DNA of 64,000 nt from Pisaster brevispinus (taxonomy: Eukaryota; Echinodermata; Asteroidea; Forcipulatida; Asteriidae), in assembly GCA_023634235.1 (NCBI GenBank), contig JAMKCF010000023.1, positions 5,121,001 through 5,185,000 of the forward strand. Direction: 5' to 3'. The notes beneath the pieces are model-generated. The model was not told the DNA's origin. It ran no database searches and worked only from the letters and a program-made list of their open reading frames with translations. The translations under genes and the position numbers were made by a program. Position 1 is the stretch's first letter, and every line of letters starts with the position of its first letter. Positions 12,701 to 23,600 of this stretch are shown here, piece by piece.

Positions 12701-14228
12701 CACACATTTGTGTAGGGTAAAAAAAACAAAATATTCTTCATCCCCAATGTAATTATCTATCTGAAGGTGAAAGGATGCTGTTTGCCGACCAATTACCGCT
12801 TTATTAACCTATCTGGGTTTTTTTTTATGTGGGTAAAATCTACAAGAAAGTTGTGACCATGGCTTTTCCACTCACTATGAACAAAATAAAATCATTGTCT
12901 TATCTGGGTAAAGACATTATTTTTGGTATAATGTGAGGGATGAAGTTGCGGTCCTGTCTGGCATCTTTTCCAATACTCTAACCTTCTTTTAATACTTTTT
13001 GCAGTCTCGTATATTCCTTTGATGTCACTTGTGTCTAACCGTACAAGTTCTATCTTTGCTTTTGGATGGTTGTCTAGAAGAATTTTTCTTGCCGTGTCTG
13101 CTCTGCTAGGGTTCCGACAGGCGAGGCATAAGATAATGGTTGGATCAATTGCCAAGAGACGATCAGCTAAACTCAGACCAATACCTCTGAAACAAATTAT
13201 GCAAATTAATCCAAGTAAGTTTTCAAACTTCTTGATCTATCCTGTTCCTAAGTGTGATGTTATTTCCACTTCAAGCCACAGCCACTTCACACAAATTGGC
13301 TCCAAGATTACCAGCCAGCTGCCAGAATGCATTGGGCAAGGGTTTCTTTGAGAATTTATTTATGCAAAAAGTAGTTCTTGGACTTGCCTTACACTTGTGT
13401 TTTGCAGAGTCTCAAGGTCTTGTCAGAATTATCAGTTTGTCATAAGAAATGCCTTTCAACAATAAAATTTGTATTTTTGGTAAAAATTACACACTTGACG
13501 TCATGCCAACTTTTGAGCTCTGTAGCCAAAACCTTGTGCATACAACGGATGCACACGCATGTAACGTATTGGTTTTGTAGCTTGGTTTGTAACTGATAAA
13601 TGATAATTGTAAATCCAGCAAGACCAGGTTTTCATTTCACTGGTCCATCAGATTTTTGACTAGTTTGACAAAGAAGATTTATCATACAAACTAATAAATT
13701 AAAACTAGTAGTTTGCTAGTACTAGTTAGTACCAACAGGTAGTAAATCGTGTAAAAAAAGTTTTAGCTAAAATTAAGTCAGATACACTACAGCAACATAT
13801 ACGTGTGTAGTCATAGACTCATACTAGTCATACTCACACAAAACACAAATAAAAAACAGTCACTGCATCATACCATGCACACAGTCCTAGATATTATTAT
13901 TATTATGATATGACTTTTATTGAGAGTAGGAATCTTTATTTAGGAGGTTCGTTCCGCTGTTGTGTAGAACACCCAGACCTTACACAGCATTTCCAGGCAG
14001 AGGCCATGGATTGGATGGAGGCCAGCTAGATCTAGAAAGATACATGTACAGTATGTAGCACCATTCTAACACTCAGCAGAACGAACCTCATGAATGATTC
14101 TTGACTTTTGTATCGATCGTGCGAGTTTAAGCCAACAGCTGTTTTTTTGTGGAACAACAAACAGACAAATCAATGATTACTCACGAGTTGGCACCGGTAA
14201 TTATGACAACTCTTGCATCTTCTGCCAT
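6705..14228 (-). CDS. HSD17B7: 3-keto-steroid reductase / 17-beta-hydroxysteroid dehydrogenase 7, nine exons, 338 aa
   Basis: Exons in transcript order: 14185-14228, 12983-13186, 11993-12085, 9861-9978, 9098-9210, 8373-8553, 7789-7845, 7326-7424, 6705-6812. All junctions keep phase and give 338 residues (human 341). It is a short-chain dehydrogenase: cofactor motif TGANSGIG at residues 11-18, completed across intron 1; NAG at 93-95; WTSS at 170-173 with the catalytic serine; YSSSK with Tyr195 and Lys199. The stretches CLACRNPS, DFLYLNAGIMP, TNTFGHFVL, SNFSLQDIQH and VSPGVVATN follow HSD17B7 closely. In vertebrates this ER enzyme reduces the 3-keto group of sterol intermediates in cholesterol synthesis and estrone to estradiol. 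Sterol reduction is the safer prediction here. The hydrophobic segment near residues 220-240 would be the membrane contact. Its 5' end is separated from the DBH gene by 3.4 kb. Confidence 0.93.
8037..8210. repeat. Low-complexity tract: poly(C), A-rich, (TAAC)n and (TAAA)n
   Basis: About 21 cytosines (8037-8057) are followed by A-rich sequence and five or six TAAC units from 8164, then TAAA units. It lies in an HSD17B7 intron. Confidence 0.85.
8772..8869. mobile_element. 98 bp foldback MITE
   Basis: The left arm GTTAATGGCTTGATGTTTCG and the right arm CGAAACATCAGGCCATTAAC are inverted repeats, and the central AGCAGAGTCTTTCTCGA / TCGAGAAAGACTCTGCT pairs as well. The whole element is a near-perfect hairpin around a short loop. 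It is inside HSD17B7 intron 5. Confidence 0.8.
10592..11024. mobile_element. Dispersed MITE-like repeat in HSD17B7 intron 3
   Basis: The segment runs from TTAAAGGTACAATGT to TGACACTTCCTTTAAG, giving weak inverted ends. Its right part (CTTCTCACCAAGTAAGTTTT) resembles repeats I associate with echinoderm genomes, from memory. It has no coding capacity, and its boundaries are approximate. Confidence 0.5.
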
Positions 14229-15459
14229 GATGAGTAAAACAAATCCACAACTATGCACAACCTTACAGTCCGGCGGATTGCAAAACTACCTCTCGAGTAC
14301 ACGCATGAGTCCCGGTGTGTACACTAAAACTAAAGTCGATGACATAACAGCATGTGTGCACACCATTCTCACATAACATATACATTGAATTTAGTATCGT
14401 GACGACTGGGGACATGTCTGGCTTAGTTTCCAAGATGAACAAGTTTTTTCAACAGAGGGCGCTCGTTAACCAAACGTTATCTGGGCTTCCTGATGGGGTG
14501 GGGTTGGGGTGGGGGGGGGGGGGGGGACGTGACTGGCATGAGGCATATTGGTCATTAGGCTTAACCTCATAGATGTTTCACAGAAATTACGTGCAAACGG
14601 CTGGTTGCGATAGCTTCTGAAGGAACAATTTCATACTTTGATTAGACTGAACTTAAAGTATTTGGTCAGGGATTAAAGTGGCAAAAAAGGTTCTGTAAAT
14701 GAATGTACAATAGAATTGCATTGACTTGTATTTTCTGAACCGCCCATCATTATATTCAAAGTACATTAAAGGAATGCAAAGTATGACATGATAAGTTCAA
14801 TGACAGCCTGTGGTCTCGCAGGTTTCATCATTCATCCAAAACTTAATTACTCCCTTCTCAGTTTTATTGAAAAAATAACTTGAAACTTCTAAACAAACAT
14901 GTCAAGCTGGAGGCAGCGGCCGCCAACACGACCCAAGGGTAGTTTAGAGAAGGCTTACGGGGATGTAATATTTCCTGTCGGATTCGTGTACCATGTGTAG
15001 TACATCTCATTCAGGAAATTAATATTTGCCTTCAATCTAAAGTATCACTTAAGATTCAACACAGAGCTGTGTGGACTTAAGGCTCAGCGTCAGTGTGTCT
15101 GAAAATCCTTACCAGAACCGAACAGTGTCGGCTCAACATGAGGAATCAAGACCAGAATGTTGACAATCCTGATAAGATTGTGTAATGATTGAGTGACAAT
15201 CAAGTTATAGGATCGGGGAAATACAATATTCGATCTGAAAACTCACCCTCATAAAGACTATTTCCGAAAGTTTGTCTGTCAACTAGAAAGTAGAAAATAG
15301 CATTTTAACATCCCGAAGTCACAGTTGCTTATTTCGACCTGCAATCGAAACAAGCCTGACCTGACACCCATGAACGAATTGGCAAATCCCTTACAAAATC
15401 AACAGTCTGACCACAGAATTTGATGGCTTTTGAGTCACAGGTTGCTCATTGAAAGCTTC

Positions 15460-15759
15460 ACTTTAAAAACTCCCGGGTCTCTTGGGACCTGACCCATTTC
15501 TGGGTCATAATGACCCAGAAATGAGTCGAACTGACGCGGAATCTGAGTTTAAACAACCTCGTCCCCAGGGTGTGTCGAGCAGTACCAGGTTAATCGCTGT
15601 AAACATGGTTGGAAATAAAGTTAACCATGGGGACGAGGTTGGAGTTTAAACCACATTTTAACCATTGAGTTTTCGGGTTAGCTATAGCCAGATCCAGAAA
15701 TCAGACCCTGGGGACCAGGAATCCGGGTCGATCCTGACCCGGAAGTTCTATAGTGTGAA
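15460..15759. mobile_element. IR3-MITE copy A (carries GGTCAnnnTGACC), with nested insert
   Basis: Ends are TTTAAAAACTCCCGGGTC and GACCCGGAAGTTCTATAGTG, an imperfect inverted repeat. Inside is a perfect 29 bp palindrome at 15495-15523, two 13-base arms around TAA, whose core is GGTCATAATGACC (15503-15515). Other copies of the family are at 23849, 28697, 32893, 39500, 50982 and 53235. This copy is interrupted by an 87 bp element at 15555-15641. Confidence 0.75.
15555..15641. mobile_element. 87 bp MITE nested in IR3-MITE copy A, perfect 10 bp target duplication
   Basis: It starts AACCTCGTCCCCAGGGT and ends ACCATGGGGACGAGGTTG, inverted ends of about 12-17 bp. Both sides are the decamer GAGTTTAAAC (15545-15554 and 15642-15651). 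Removing the insert and one decamer restores the sequence expected from the other IR3-MITE copies. A 9-11 bp duplication suggests a Mutator-like transposase. Confidence 0.8.
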
Positions 15760-17657
15760 CGCAAGGCAAATCCCTTAAAAAAGGAAAGTTTGACCACAGA
15801 TTTTGATGGCTTCTTTGTTTGCGTCACAAAACAGTTGAAATGATGAAAGTATGCTTATTGAAAGCTATCTAGGATGCGGTTTGGTACAAATAGTTTGGCC
15901 AACCACGCCTAATATAAATGATATCTGTTTATAGGAGGCCCAACTGTACTTAGGCCTATACAGTATAAGTTGGTTATTTATAAATCATGATACCCATCAG
16001 ACGAGAACCAAGCACAGTTTTAATTCATTCAATTAAAAAAATAAATGGTTTATTAAAAACATGTTAAAAACTGAATTGCACATCAAGAAATTATTTTGTT
16101 TAAAAATACATCAAGCAAAAATGAACGATAGAAAAGGAAAGAATAAAATACACAGTCCTTAACAACATTGACCCCCAACAAAAAACACACACTAAAAACC
16201 AAAAGGCAGAACATTACATTTTACACCAAGAGACCTATCGATAGTTCCGACCTGGCTGTATAGTAAACGTGTTGTTTCACGGCTACAATAATTTAGATTT
16301 CGGTTTATTGTTAGGATTACTAATACAAATCAAGCTGTCATTCACAAAACACGCAACAAACAAATTGATTAAGCTGACCTATGTCCCTAATCACATAATT
16401 AATTAAGCAACTAACCTAAAAAATTAACAATCTCCTCGCGAAGTAATTAAGCCCAACCCTTACACGTGTATGACGTGAAGAAACTCAGCCACTATGAAAA
16501 TGAGGGCTAGGCAAGTAATTGGTGAGGCGGTCACGTAAGTCCTGGGCCGGGAAAATGCATCCCGAATGACATCTTAATTACTCCGACAGACAACGTCCAC
16601 ACTCAATGAATATTAATCAACGAATCGTAAATGGCTGCCAAGGTGAATTTGTCGTCAGAAATTAAAACAGGTGATTGCAGTAACGTACAAATATATCCAC
16701 GTTTCATTTTGAGGGTAATCATATCAGGCGAAACAAGATGCGGAGGTCGAATGACTTAAACTTTACACACTGTGGGGCAACCGTGATTTCCTACACTACA
16801 AAAACTTTGTTGTTAAGTTTGTTTTTGTCAGGTATCTGTACGTGACAACACCGACTTTATGTTAGTTATTACCATTACTATAATGTCGGTAAAATTAACA
16901 CCGTGTCGGTGTCAGAATTAATATAACACCAGAGTTTTTGCGCAGTGTAATGTGTATAGATCCTTCTTCACAACTCAACATCCAAACTGTTAGGCACTGA
17001 TGACGTGTCCCTGGTCCCATGTAAAGCATCGACATCATATCCCCTACCACTGTGACTATCATTTTCCGATCCCGATCATAATGAAAATATTGCAAACATG
17101 TAACATTTATGAAAGGGTTCTTACTGTTTCAATTCCCAGTTTATCTGGCCCTAGATTTAAGATAAGTAGCTGTGCTGCAATCTAAGGAGGTGCGCCCGTA
17201 CACATCAAACTAAGACTGGAGGCAAGAATATTCCAACTTCTTATGTCTATATTAATACTTTACTTACAATTATATAGAACCAACTATGTAATAAAAGTAT
17301 ATCTGAGGTGAGTTTCATTTCGTTTGAAATTCCCCATTGACGCAACTTGCAAGTAACCAAGCCCCTTCACCCTGCCGTCCAATTAGATGGGCGTATAGTC
17401 TTCGCCTCGTGATGACGTATTTTTTCTGGACTAAAGAAAACGATCGATGAAGATCACTGATTCCATACTACGGATGACACACGTGACTACAGTGACCAGA
17501 TGATAAAAATGAAAATTAAGGATGAAGTTAAGCACTAAACCTACATTCACGAGTTCACATCGCAGCAGACTGATTTCTTGTATAGACTATAGGGCGGTGC
17601 ATGGCAGTCGCAACATCGTAGCAAATCACAACTGCAGTTTTCGAGACGATTTCAAAG

Positions 17658-20600
17658 ATGATAAGCACATACTTGGTTTTTCTGTGTTTTGTACATGGAT
17701 TTTTATCATCAACGACAGACGGTACAGAGCACTCTGACTTCCCGTACCACGTTTTACTCGTTCCGGAAGGGGAGGGTAGCGACCGTGCGGCAGAGTTATC
17801 TTGGGCCGTTGATTTTGAGAAAGAGAAGGTCGACTTTAGGCTGAGTGTCCCGCTCGTAAAGGGAGGGAGTCGACTACGAAACGACAGAGAATGGTTCGCT
17901 TTCGGGATGTCACCTAATGGATCACTGGTCAAGGCAGATCTTGTGGTGTTTTGGTTTCCACATGGCATTTTGAAAGTAACGGTAAGTTTATCATTGCCAT
18001 GACTGACTAACTTTTTAAACACTGTCTGAAATTGTGACGCAATGCAACTTTCCCTCCCAAAACACGCATCATGCGAAAGGTGATATAAAACATCGATACA
18101 ACCAGTACTGTGCCCGTCTCCTATGTTTCTTACAGAAGTTCAATATTGTATATAGAAGTAGGTTTTTGCTGGATTACTGGCTTTGCCTAATCATCAAAAA
18201 CGGTAATCAACGATTTATCCGCCACTAAATATTACGACAGTTCTTATGAGAAGTTATCAACGACGCATACCAGAGTGAAAACCTAGATGACAACTTTTAC
18301 AAATAATCGTCTTTCTGTCCCACTTTAAAATAAACCCAAGGCCCTTCTGTGACCATAGTGTGACTATGGACATTCGACCTGTACGATTGACTTCAACACA
18401 CGCCCTGCCGTCACAGAAATGCTGGCTTAATTTAGACCTTCTAAAACCCAGAGGGGTTTTGCTACTCTCATGGATCTGCCGTAAAACAGACAGTTTTCCT
18501 CTTCCCGCATACTGCGGCTCAGACATCATTATTTGACTTAATGCCCCATGCCTGAAGCAAGCAGGCCCAGCAGACTAGGTGTTAAATCGATTTGTACTGA
18601 CGCTACTGAAGGCTCAGTTGTCGATAAAATGTCAACTTCCCCAACCGACTAACCTTTTTTTGTTGATCCAGTTTAAATTTAATTTAATCCATTTAACTTT
18701 AAGTGTATACCCCACGCTTACATTTTCTTTCAGATTGTTGAAGATCTGAGAATGAGATACTCTAACAAATTTAAGCACCACATTTTCTAAGCAAAAAGAC
18801 AAAATTGTTGCAAAAGGAATTTGCAATTTTACCGTTTCAAAAAGCAACATATACAGTTCATATTTGACTGGAATATTTCCCAAATTAAATTGGTGGCAGT
18901 GTCCATGTTTACATTTTTTTTCTTGAGGAGTTTTGGAAATGGGTTTTAATGTTTAGGATACAAAAGCCACGATTTCTGTTTTTGTGTTGTAATGATTCTC
19001 CATAAAACCATGTACATTTCACAAAGTGAATTAACAAACTAATCACAGGCCCTTTGTCAGTTCAAAATTTAAATGCTTTGAATTGTATAAATTAACTCTT
19101 AAACCGAAAAATTAATATTTTGGCCGTATCTTTGTCGAAAGGACACAGGCCAGAAAACTTGGCAGACGGCCTAAATAAACCAGCAACACTCGCCCGATCC
19201 GATCGATTCGCGGTGTTACTGAATCTCGCATATCACATCCCATGCTCCGGGTCAGTAAACCGCATAATTTCAGAAAGAAAATGTCAAGATTTATTCAAGC
19301 CATTTTGTGCTATCAGTTTTGCTATTAACGTTCTGTAATTGCTAGTTTGTTTACCAAACAGGTATAGTTCATACGCTTTGATAGTGGACAATAGAAGTAT
19401 AAAATAATATAAGATTATTCTGTGATGTAAAATGATATAATTTTCAATAGATATAAAAATGATGATGCAACAAAATGCTCACTGATTGTGTAGTCTCTGT
19501 AATTGGATATTGAAATTAACAGACTGAATCCGAGCTTTAGATTACAGGCCCTACTTGTTTTATGAAGAAAAACAAGCAAACAAACAACCCAACACCCACA
19601 CACACCCCAACAAACACCTCAACACCCCCAACAAACACCTCAATACCCCGCAAACAAAGAAACAAACGATCAAACACCCCAACACCCCAACACCCCGACA
19701 ACCCCCCCCCAAAACCCCCCCCCAAAAAAAAAAAAACAAAGACCACAAAAAACGAACAAACCAACAAACACATCAACAAACAAATAAACAATCAAACAAC
19801 ATTTACAAACAAACAAACAGAGAGCTGGACAAAGAAAGTCTTTAACGTCGAATGATTCTCATCCATCATCCATAGACAAGAAAACCTAAATCCACCAATC
19901 ACAATGCATCCATTTTGGTTTCTTCCATTGGAGTTCACGTATATCAAACCGAGGTTGGAAGAGCAAAACTACTGTGATTTAGTCTGTTGACATTGAAGGC
20001 AGTTTAAAATCCATCGTTTTGTTTTATTTGTTGTTGGAAGGAAGCGTACACCAACAGCGAAGGTGTGATGTTTGAAGATGGCGGGAACAATGATTATATT
20101 CTCCTGGGAACGAGAGTGACAGCAAGTGGGCTCAACGACAAGTCACCCTCGCATCTTGAGGTCGAGTTCAGACGAAAGTTTGACACATGTGATCGCCATG
20201 ACTATCAAATTGATGTAATTATAGTGTTGTAACGTGTAAATAACGCAATGTACGTACTGCATTTGAAAACAATTATATAAATATAAAAGAAGATCCATGA
20301 TACTTTGCGACTCTCCTTTGCGCCAACACAATCCACTTCAATATTAGTGTGGTGCTGACTGCGGACAGGGGAAGGGATAGGGTCCATAGAAAGTTTTGTT
20401 ATTTTTGACGTCAAAAACACAGTTTTTTACATGTATGTTTCTTAACAAAGAAATGGCAAAAAAAATGTTTTATGGTTGCATTGTATCATTGCAAGGGTGG
20501 CACTGTGGATTTAATATACCTCCGGGGGAACCATTCCACTATCTCTTCGGGACAAATCAATCCAGAATATGCTGATCTAGCTATTCGGCGAGTCCAGCTT

Positions 20601-23600
20601 CTAAAGAGTAAAAGACGAGCACCCCCTTTGCCGTCAGATGTCAAATCTGCAGATATTACCATGCACAATGTAAGTAGAATTTGTAGTACATGGGCTAACC
20701 AGTCCAATAATAATGCTAAAGTGTTTGATTTGGAGGCCTAAATTTTATGAAGAAATTGCCATTAACCACATGTGACGTATGTAACCAAAATGTCACATAC
20801 ACTCTAGTAACTAAACATTTGAATAAAAATTTGCTAAAATAACTGATAATTCTCCTTCACAGTCAATGTTAAACCATTATTTTCAGTTCGTCCCTCGTTG
20901 CAGTAGGGTGGTCACAAGCGTTTTAGAGAGCTGGCCTTCTTTAACGTTCTCCTTTAATTAAAGTATGTTTTCACTGAATATAATCAATACAGTGAATTTC
21001 AAACTGCCACGACCTTAGAATGTGATGTGACTAGAGTGCAAACCAATGAAAAGCTACGATCATTTATGGATGTCACGAACAAAAATGGTCACTATCGAAA
21101 CAGTTGATTTAGGGAACACTCTCTGGAGAATTAAATCGATTGGCCAATGATTGCATACAAACAGCTTGAAACATTATTGCCCTGTTTTGTTATTTGTTGT
21201 AACCACTTGTCCTTGAAGATACCTCTGAAATTGTTTTTTTATCACCACCCTCCATTGAAGCCTGGGAAGAAATATCTATCCTTGATCCGTGCCTTCGCGG
21301 ACATCGCTGTACACGTGCATTGATCTCACCTGTCAGATGTTACCACTTTGGAAAAAACACTGCTTGGGACAAAAAGAAAATATAAAAAAACATAGAACGA
21401 GAACTGACAGAGTGAAATAATATGCTGCAGGCAGACACGTAACTTAAGACTCCCGCTAGAATACGATGATTATTTTATCAAGGCTGCGAAGAAATTACCA
21501 GGCAACGATGTTTGATGAACAAAATTTATTGTTTAGTTACTGAGCATTAATTTCAAAGTGCTTAAAAAATAAGATAAAAGAAGATACAAACAATTTTGAG
21601 TTGCATGGAATCTATTTTTTTTATGGAGTGTATTATACAAAATGAAAACAATGGGCTTACAGTTTAAATCCGATTTGCTATGAAATTTATTTCAATTTCA
21701 TGTAGACTGAAATACCAAACCAAGTAACTACGTATTGGTGCAGAGTGAGAAAGTTCCCGGATGTTGAAGATGTTCATCACATTATCAAGGTAGGCCTAAT
21801 TGCTATAATAAAAAATGACACCAACATACATGCGAGAAATTTGCAAAAATAATAACATGTCCGTATAAAAAAGACTTGGTTGCGACTTTGAAAGCAAGAA
21901 GCTGCAAGAACCTAAAGGAGTGATTTTCATGTTGGTTGACTTAACCGACGTTTCAAGCTGTCATGTCTAGGGGGTCTTCATGTTTCAGCCTGTATGTTAA
22001 CCTTAACCATTTAAATCTGATTAAACTGTGATCTATATTTAGTACGAGTCAGTGGTCACCCCTGGCAACGAAGATGTCGTCCATCACATGGAAGTTTTCC
22101 ATTGTGTCGTTCCAGAGGGGGTCGAGGTACCAGAGTACAACGGTGAGTGTGAGGATGAGGATCAACCTCCTGAGCTGGAGCCATGTAAGAGAGTGATTGG
22201 CGCATGGGCAATGGGCGCAACGGTGAGCAACATTTCGATCTAAACCGTTCTATTAATTTCAAGTAACTCAATTAACCAGATTAAACGGAACTGAGAGTCA
22301 CATATTATGTTGGATGAAAGCTTTGTTGTCCTTTTGCAAGTTCCATATTGAACCTAAGTTAAGTATTTATACCTGACAACGTTGCATACGCAAATTCCAA
22401 GATATAGTAAGTTTTAGAAATGCTTATGGTGACAAGGCAATAATGGCATACGTAATCTCTCCAATGGCAGGCATTTTCTTACCCGGAAGAGGCCGGTGTG
22501 CCGATTGGTGGATCTGGGAAGTCCAGCTACGTCATGCTCCAAGTTCATTATAATAACCCCGGACACAGAGAAGGTAGTTAAGAGGCGGGGCTAGGGTGAT
22601 TTTATAAAGGGAATATGGTAATTATAAAAGGTACATTGAAAAATATTGTCGCAAGTCAAACAATTGGCCCAGATATTTTGTAACAGCAAAAGCCGAGTAA
22701 CATACGTCCTCCTGGCCCTAAATATGTCAATTTTGGCACTCATCGTAGAACTATCCCAAAACTTATTGTCTCCCCTTTGCAAATAATCCCGATAATACAT
22801 AAACATAAACCAATAAAGCTGTGCCGTACTGAAATATTTTAGCCCAATAGGTCCAATAGCGATTCATTCGAATATTATCATGAAACTACAAAATGTTTAC
22901 ATATTTTTGTTCACCATTAATTTAGGAGTTTTGGACAGCTCTGGTATCCGGTTTCACTACACGCCATTTCTAAGGCCTCACGATGCTGGTATCTTAGAAG
23001 TTGGAGCAACCTACTCACCAAACCTCTCCGTACCTCCTACATCCAATAGTTTCTACCTTACTGGATACTGTGCTCCAGACTGTACTCACCAGGTTGGTGA
23101 ATTACAGGCATAGAGTATTCTCGAAACCACGGCTTGTTTAGGCATAGACTCCGGGCTAGTCCCCTTCCGTCTGTATGAGTCCTCATACTAAAAGCCAGAG
23201 CTAAAACACAAATCGGGGTTTCGAAAAGAGCCATAAACCACACAGTACTATTATGAATATTAAACGACATTGCGCCCTGACGTAATTTGCGTCATACTTT
23301 CATAACACCCCGGATGTACGCGCCAAATCAACATAACTTTATGGAATAAAGCCAGTACTGAATAAAGAAAAGACTACGTTTACTGTACAATGTTATAAGT
23401 ATCGACAACCAAACTTAAGAAGTGTATTCACTTTTGTCATAAAAATACGCGAGATGTTATGTGGTGGTGGTAAAAGCGGGCCAAAACATTAAAATATGCC
23501 TATAAACAACCACTAAAGTCACTTGCCGCATGTGATTGCCTTTCATGCTTTTTCAATAGTCAAAAGAAACTTGAACTGTTCTTCTTACAGAAAGGAAACT

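Larger units (their letters stand above)
14229..17657. other. Divergent intergenic region between HSD17B7 and DBH
   Basis: About 3.4 kb holding both promoters. It contains a G homopolymer (about 14508-14526), the MITE copy at 15460-15759 and AT-rich sequence. An inverted pair, AACACCGAC near 16847 and GTCGGTGT near 16903, may be another small element. I see no exon. Confidence 0.5.

Noticed and set aside
17555..18022. 155-codon minus-strand open frame
   Set aside because: It is the antisense shadow of DBH exon 1, whose sense frame has a signal peptide and splice phase.
19537..19855. Several overlapping Asn/Thr/Pro- and Gly/Val-rich frames
   Set aside because: They come from the C/A-rich simple-sequence tract.
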